From: CAZNGF01 sp964572855
GTDB taxonomy: Bacteria > Bipolaricaulota > Bipolaricaulia > RBG-16-55-9 > JAJCYT01
NCBI GenBank assembly: GCA_964572855.1
Contig: CAZNGF010000091.1
Span: forward strand, 1 to 6,437
DNA: 6,437 bases
Reading direction: 5' to 3'
In this document: piece after piece, positions 5,263 through 6,437 of the stretch
Layout of the letters: every line of letters begins with the position of its first letter
Position numbering within the stretch: the first letter of the stretch is position 1
Made by a program: the position numbers and the translations under genes
The notes under the pieces: generated by a model
The model's input: the letters and a program-made list of their open reading frames with translations, nothing else
Told to the model about the DNA's origin: nothing
Databases searched by the model: none

Positions 5263-5421
5263 ATGGACCGAATCAGCATTTATGTTCCTCAAAGCAAGCG
5301 CGATCAGAAGCCGCTGGAGCGCTTGCAGAAGGTGGCCAAAAACCACGACCGCTCGCTCAACTACTTGGTCATCCAAGCCATTCTGGAGTTCGTCGAGCGC
5401 GAGGAGAAACGGAAGAAGTAA
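5263..5421 (+). CDS. Ribbon-helix-helix DNA-binding protein, copy 2
   Basis: The protein has 52 residues, hardly more than the RHH fold itself. ATG 5263 follows AAGGAGG (5251-5257) by five bases. ISIYVPQ (4-10) is the beta strand, KPLERLQKVAKNH (16-28) helix A, DRSLN (29-33) the turn and YLVIQAILEFVERE (34-47) helix B, with a basic tail. It shares IY.PQ, P.ERL, RS.N and the helix B pattern with the protein at 2586-2780. Its own promoter and terminator make it a single-gene unit, so it is not an antitoxin with an adjacent toxin in the same operon. It probably acts as a small transcription factor or chromosome-binding protein; targets are unknown. Confidence 0.85.
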   Translation: MDRISIYVPQSKRDQKPLERLQKVAKNHDRSLNYLVIQAILEFVEREEKRKK

Positions 5422-5444
5422 CCCGCCGTCCCGATGAGGCATGC

Positions 5445-5474
5445 GCGATCCCGCCGCCCGCGCGGCGGGATCGC
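5445..5474 (+). terminator. Strong hairpin terminator after RHH copy 2
   Basis: GCGATCCCGCCGC pairs perfectly with GCGGCGGGATCGC (13 bp, four-base loop), 23 bases after the RHH stop, followed by CGTTTC. The T-run is short, but the stem is long and GC-rich. It lies between two convergent genes and could block transcription from both. Confidence 0.7.
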
Positions 5475-5478
5475 CGTT

Positions 5479-5799
5479 TCAGTCCGAAGCGAGCGAAGGG
5501 GATTCCGCGTCTCGGCGCACTTCGAAGCGTCGATCCAGTTGTCGTTCCAGTCGTTCGACCGCGCCGGGCGCGTCCCCATCCGCGTCCACGAACGCGGCCA
5601 CCAACACGCGCACAACCTCCGACCAACGCGGTCTGGCACCGCCCCGGCACCACGCCTGCAGCGCGCGGGCGTGTTCGACCGGGATGGCCACGTAGACTTC
5701 TCTCAGCCAATCCGGCTCGGCGGTCGCGTCGGCGTCCTGCTCGAACAGCGGGAGCGCCAGCGGCTCCCCCAGCCGGTGTGCCTGGGTCCTCGTGTTCAT
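5479..5799 (-). CDS. Hypothetical protein with an RHH-like segment
   Basis: The ORF gives 106 residues from an ATG at 5799. There is no strong ribosome binding site, only GGGGT just upstream, unlike most genes here. Residues 1-32 are polar and probably flexible. Residues 34-72 (EVYVAIPVEHARALQAW, then PRWSEVVRVLVAAFVD) fit a beta strand plus two helices with the S-E-V-V-R turn typical of RHH proteins. A charged C-terminal helix (80-97, VERLERQLDRRFEVRR) follows. It may be a small DNA-binding protein or an antitoxin-like regulator. The coding pattern is regular, but the weak start leaves doubt. It is convergent with RHH copy 2 and divergent from ndk. Confidence 0.6.
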   Translation of the reverse strand: MNTRTQAHRLGEPLALPLFEQDADATAEPDWLREVYVAIPVEHARALQAWCRGGARPRWSEVVRVLVAAFVDADGDAPGAVERLERQLDRRFEVRRDAESPSLASD

Positions 5800-5826
5800 G
5801 GGACCCCATTGTCCAAAGCGCGTTCG

Positions 5827-5838
5827 GCTTTCGAAAGC
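5827..5838. promoter_or_regulatory. 12-base perfect palindrome between divergent genes
   Basis: GCTTTCGAAAGC is a perfect palindrome 28 bases upstream of the start at 5799 and 48 bases before the ndk -35. Its position suits an operator for the RHH-like protein. TTCGGCTTTC, which overlaps it, also occurs on the minus strand within the 22-base array (2869-2878); a match of this length could be chance. Confidence 0.35.
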
Positions 5839-5885
5839 GGGCTGTCTGGAGCGCGCGTGCGAATTGTCCGCTCGGCGACGGCCGC

Positions 5886-5913
5886 TTGCGCTTTTCTCGA
5901 CAGGTGCCATAAT
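5886..5913 (+). promoter_or_regulatory. Promoter of ndk
   Basis: TTGCGC (5886-5891) and CATAAT (5908-5913) are 16 bases apart, and TGC directly before the -10 makes an extended element. Transcription near 5920 would leave a leader of about 50 bases before the ndk start. Confidence 0.65.
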
Positions 5914-5971
5914 CGGGCCTCCAAGCGGCCCGTCAGGCCGCACATCAACTCGCAGACACGAGGAGCGAACC

Positions 5972-6421
5972 ATGGGAACGGAACGGACGCTGGTGTTGTT
6001 GAAGCCCGACGCGCTGCAGCGCCGCCTGATGGGCGAAGTCCTGGGTCGGCTGGAGCGCAAGGGCCTCAAGCTGGTCGGCGCGAAGCTGCTGCAAATCACG
6101 GAAGACATGGCCAAGCGCCACTACGCCGAACACGTCGAAAAGCCCTTCTTCCCCGAGCTGCGCGACTTCGTCACCTCGTCGCCCACGCTGGCGCTGGCCT
6201 GGGAGGGTGAGTCGGCCGTCTCGGTCGTGCGCGCCCTGATGGGCGCCACCAACCCCTTCAAGGCCGAGCCCGGCACCATTCGCGGCGACCTGGGGCTCAA
6301 CTTCACCAAGAATTTGATCCACGGCTCGGACTCGCCCGAGTCGGCCCGGCGCGAGCTGGACCTGTTCTTTTCGCAGGACGAATTGCTCGACTACGAGATG
6401 TGCGACACGTCCTGGATGTGA
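5972..6421 (+). CDS. ndk: Nucleoside diphosphate kinase
   Basis: This is a complete 149-residue protein, the usual family length. The ATG at 5972 follows AGGAG (5961-5965). It transfers the gamma phosphate of ATP to nucleoside diphosphates through a phosphohistidine, keeping cytosolic NTP and dNTP pools balanced. Visible signatures are TLVLLKPDA (Lys11), Tyr51, Arg87 in VVRALMG, GATNP (Thr93), PGTIRGD (Arg104), Asn114 and the active-site NLIHGSDSPESA with His117. All catalytic and nucleotide-binding residues are present. The ending DELLDYEMCDTSWM is slightly longer than the classic E. coli tail. Own promoter at 5886-5913; the window ends 16 bases after the stop, so a downstream partner cannot be judged. 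Confidence 0.97.
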   Translation: MGTERTLVLLKPDALQRRLMGEVLGRLERKGLKLVGAKLLQITEDMAKRHYAEHVEKPFFPELRDFVTSSPTLALAWEGESAVSVVRALMGATNPFKAEPGTIRGDLGLNFTKNLIHGSDSPESARRELDLFFSQDELLDYEMCDTSWM

Positions 6422-6437
6422 TCCAAACGACGATTGG

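Overview
The window is 6.4 kb of high-GC bacterial DNA. Nearly every believable start has a strong AGGAGG-type ribosome binding site, and several sigma70-like promoters are visible. Lipoproteins, small secreted proteins, a YcbX-like MOSC protein and an ndk gene show a free-living bacterium. The phylum cannot be fixed from this sequence. The first gene's C-terminal domain is, from memory, common in Chloroflexota, Planctomycetota and deltaproteobacterial lineages, so one of these is a weak guess.

Layout, left to right. Positions 1-1142 (+) hold the 3' end of a surface or structural protein followed, 11 bases later, by a lipoprotein with a DUF11-like domain; they look like one operon. Positions 1208-1744 (+) hold an extended -10 promoter, a roughly 120-base leader and a small membrane protein with a TM2-like PGLGQFLNGQ motif. 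Positions 1713-2780 (-) carry four short genes: a ribbon-helix-helix (RHH) protein, a Crp/Fnr fragment cut off inside its sensor domain, a small secreted peptide, and a small lipoprotein that overlaps the convergent membrane-protein gene. Positions 2781-3256 are mostly non-coding and hold three inverted repeats at exact 22-base spacing next to the RHH gene, plus one doubtful basic ORF. Positions 3257-4294 (+) encode an exported protein that seems to be a chimera: a secreted domain, a Gly-rich linker, then the C-terminal part of a CPBP (CAAX-protease-like) membrane domain lacking its glutamate motif. Positions 4307-5116 (-) encode a MOSC protein. Positions 5197-5474 (+) are a compact transcription unit with promoter, a second RHH gene related to the first, and a strong hairpin. 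Positions 5479-5799 (-) encode a third protein with an RHH-like segment, and 5886-6421 (+) is promoter plus complete ndk.

The housekeeping parts (ndk, MOSC) are ordinary. The parts worth a second look are the RHH genes with the 22-base operator-like array, the broken Crp/Fnr gene, the CPBP chimera, and a hairpin terminator that lies inside the last codons of the secreted-peptide gene. I see no CRISPR array, transposase, tRNA or rRNA. I cannot demonstrate a new defence or metabolic system here; the RHH/operator-array locus is the best lead.
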